Of a stretch of 64,000 nt of DNA, positions 62,463 through 64,000 are shown piece after piece. Both the position numbers and the translations under genes were made by a program. The notes beneath the pieces are model-generated. The model had not been told where the DNA came from. It saw only the letters and a program-made list of their open reading frames with translations, and did not search any database. Within the stretch, counting starts at the first letter, position 1. Each line of letters begins with the position of its first letter. This stretch comes from Bacillota bacterium (GTDB lineage Bacteria > Bacillota > Clostridia > Lachnospirales > Lachnospiraceae): NCBI GenBank assembly GCA_023421075.1, contig JAEZUM010000022.1:1-64000 (forward strand), read 5' to 3'.

Positions 62463-62681
62463 GTTTCACCTCTATATTTGTATAATAAGAAATGCAATAG
62501 AAAAAAGCATCCTAGGTTACTATTGTCATGAATTAACCCCTGCAAGCCTTTGTCATAATGCAGATACCAAAATTGATCTGTCTATCTTATGATCGAACGC
62601 TTTACAGGGGTTTACCATATTGTACAATATTATAATGTGTAATTCCTACTATGTCAATGGATGAAATATGGTTCTAAGTAG

Positions 62682-63320
62682 CTATTCAAAGCATTCACGT
62701 AATTTCTTTAATGCCTTTTTCTCGATCCGACTGACATAACTTCTGGATATGCCCAGCTTCCCGGCGATTTCTCGTTGGGTTACCTCTTTGTGATTACTTA
62801 AGCCGTACCGCAAGCAGATGATTTCACGTTCTCTATCTGTTAATACCTTACCGATAATGTGATACAGTTTCTTAATATCGTCCTCTAGAACAATCTTTTC
62901 TACAATATCAATTTCTGCCTCTTCTATGATATCCAAAAGATTTATTTCATTACCTTCCCGATCCGATCCGATGGGATCATACAGATATACTTCTTTTGCT
63001 AAGCGTTTACCGCTTCTGAGCATCATCAACAGCTCATTATCAATGCAACGGGAGGCATAGGTAGCCAGGCGAATTCCTTTCTCTTCATCGAAGGTATCGA
63101 TTGCCTTAATCAGACCAATCGTTCCGATCGAAATAAGGTCATCGGTTTCTTTATCTACCATATTGTATTTTTTAACGATATGAGCCACTAATCTGAGATT
63201 GTGCTCTATCAATTTATCCCTTGAGGCCTTATCGCCTTCCTTGCAACGCTTCAGATAGTCAGCTTCTTCCTTGGTGCTTAATGGCTTTGGAAATGACTTC
63301 ACGAAGATAAGCACCCTCAA
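62682..63320 (-). CDS. sigK: Late mother-cell sporulation sigma factor SigK
   Basis: 212 residues. SFPKPLSTKEEADYLKRC, then LIEHNLRLVAHIVKKY and DLISIGTIGLIKAID (region 2), LYDPIGSDREGNEINLLDII, and region 4 EREIICLRYGL...EVTQREIAGKLGISRSYVSRIEKKALKKL match SigK closely and SigE less. It drives late mother-cell genes such as coat genes. Only about eight residues precede SFPKPLS, so the pro-sequence of Bacillus SigK appears to be absent. The first codon is TTG at 63320; a GTG at 63302 with GAGGGTG upstream is an alternative. No intervening skin element is seen. Confidence 0.9.
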   Translation of the reverse strand: MRVLIFVKSFPKPLSTKEEADYLKRCKEGDKASRDKLIEHNLRLVAHIVKKYNMVDKETDDLISIGTIGLIKAIDTFDEEKGIRLATYASRCIDNELLMMLRSGKRLAKEVYLYDPIGSDREGNEINLLDIIEEAEIDIVEKIVLEDDIKKLYHIIGKVLTDREREIICLRYGLSNHKEVTQREIAGKLGISRSYVSRIEKKALKKLRECFE

Positions 63321-63625
63321 TGCCCATAAGATTCATTTATATCTTATGATGTGATATGACATAAAGTGCCTATCCCTCTTAAAAAAGGACAGAAGGACTT
63401 ACAGTTTTTTAAAAGAGCACAATATTGGACAATAACGCGAAGAGTTTGAAGCATTTTAACCATATAAACCAGCTTATGTTCTTACGCTTAGTCACTATAC
63501 AACCTATTTTACCTGTGATACACTATTAGGAGCGAGAATTCTAGTACAACTCAAATGAATGAATAACGATATCTATCTCCGGATCCTGTCCGGTTACTTA
63601 TAATCACCTCGAAGGAGTCCTAACA
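63321..63625. other. Divergent intergenic region, 305 bases
   Basis: Separates sigK (leftward) and a response regulator (rightward). It holds the rightward Shine-Dalgarno GGAG at 63614-63617. I saw no convincing sigma-A or sigma-E promoter pair, operator or hairpin in it. Confidence 0.4.
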
Positions 63626-64000
63626 TTGAGAATCGGAATATGTGATGACAATCAACTCTATCTTAATAAACTAACACAAACAATAAAATTATTAATAAAT
63701 CCTTCTGACCGTATTACCGTTGAGACATTATCCCCGGAGGCTTTAGCAGCCTACATAGAATCCGGTTCTGTTCCTTACGATATCCTTGTCTCCGATATTG
63801 ATATGGGACCTTATAACGGAATTGATTTTGCAGGTAAGATTAATGACATCGCACCATTCTGTGTCATTATATTTATCAGTAATTTTTTGAATTATGCGAC
63901 GCAAGTCTATGATGTAGCTCATATTTACTTTGTCTTAAAATCAGAAGCTGAGGAACGATTGCCAAAAGCATTAGAAAAAGCAATCGCGATTCATAATGAC
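63626..64000 (+). CDS. Response regulator receiver protein, AgrA/LytTR-like (partial)
   Basis: 125 codons from a TTG start at 63626 (GAAGGAG eight bases before) to the right edge, with no stop. The receiver-domain hallmarks are present: acidic pair in RIGICDDN, phosphorylation Asp in ILVSDIDMGPYNGID, ISN and the conserved Lys in YFVLKSEAEERLPKALEKAI. The tail of this receiver is the kind that precedes a LytTR DNA-binding domain, which would lie beyond the window. The partner histidine kinase is not in view. Confidence 0.85.
   Translation, partial: MRIGICDDNQLYLNKLTQTIKLLINPSDRITVETLSPEALAAYIESGSVPYDILVSDIDMGPYNGIDFAGKINDIAPFCVIIFISNFLNYATQVYDVAHIYFVLKSEAEERLPKALEKAIAIHND

Noticed and set aside
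62682..63320. SigE instead of SigK
   Set aside because: SFPKPLS, DPIGSDREGNE and YVSRIEKKAL match SigK better, and the SigE N-terminal extension and spoIIGA neighbour are missing.
1..64000. CRISPR array, prophage, rRNA or tRNA cluster
   Set aside because: No regularly spaced repeats, phage genes, or structural RNA signatures were seen on reading both strands.

Overview
The window is about 64 kb of low-GC (roughly 40-43 %) DNA from an endospore-forming, fermentative Firmicute. The best guess is a Lachnospiraceae / Clostridium phytofermentans-like Clostridia. The grounds are strong GGAGG ribosome binding sites, sporulation genes (sigK, two spore-coat-type proteins), GH65 phosphorylase and MalQ sugar clusters with their own ABC importers and LacI regulators, a TPP riboswitch over a thi operon, and clostridial families such as DUF1836, DUF5050 and YerC. 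Almost all genes lie on the minus strand. I saw no rRNA, tRNA, CRISPR array, phage or complete insertion sequence.

Layout. 1-121: the 3' end of a group II intron (last codons of its reverse transcriptase, then domains V and VI), inserted antisense into the tail of a WYL regulator gene. 1-8 kb: housekeeping and regulators (WYL regulator, RlmD-type methyltransferase, homocysteine S-methyltransferase-like protein, coiled-coil protein, a putative acyltransferase, DinB-like protein, AraC/GyrI regulator). 8-15.5 kb: sugar cluster 1 (LacI regulator, lipoprotein binding protein, two permeases, GH65 disaccharide phosphorylase, beta-phosphoglucomutase), which imports an alpha-glucoside and cleaves it by phosphorolysis to glucose 6-phosphate. 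15.6-20.2 kb: thiamine operon thiW-thiC-thiM-thiE-thiD under a TPP riboswitch with a consensus promoter. 20.2-22 kb: coat-type genes and a zinc alcohol dehydrogenase. 22.2-30 kb: a surface operon of transglutaminase-like protein, Asp/Glu-type racemase, stand-alone adenylation domain, acyl carrier protein, MBOAT acyltransferase, SGNH-type protein with Cys at the nucleophile position, and probably a lipoprotein. It resembles dlt teichoic-acid D-alanylation but departs from it in several ways, and is the best candidate here for an undescribed system.

30-49.7 kb: mixed core genes (PEP/pyruvate-binding protein, DUF421, a Gly/Tyr/Arg-rich small protein, YerC with an operator-like palindrome in its promoter, DUF1836, PcrA helicase, an orphan SsuA-like lipoprotein, an HtrA-like protease, PheA, a DUF5050 protein overlapping FolC tail to tail, an RlmI-like methyltransferase, GtrA, a PilT-like ATPase with Arg for the Walker A Lys, and an ABC-F protein). 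Two very long imperfect hairpins lie at 38141-38348 and 49769-49903. 50-58 kb: pirin, a zinc-ribbon membrane protein and sugar cluster 2 (binding protein, two permeases, MalQ, LacI), with a cre-like box over its promoter. 58-64 kb: chemotaxis receptor, TtcA-like tRNA thiolase paired with a cysteine desulfurase, sigK, and a response regulator cut by the window edge.

The sugar clusters feed glycolysis and the thi operon makes TPP for pyruvate metabolism. The desulfurase probably supplies sulfur to the TtcA-like enzyme. Functions are read from motifs and family knowledge; no database search was run.
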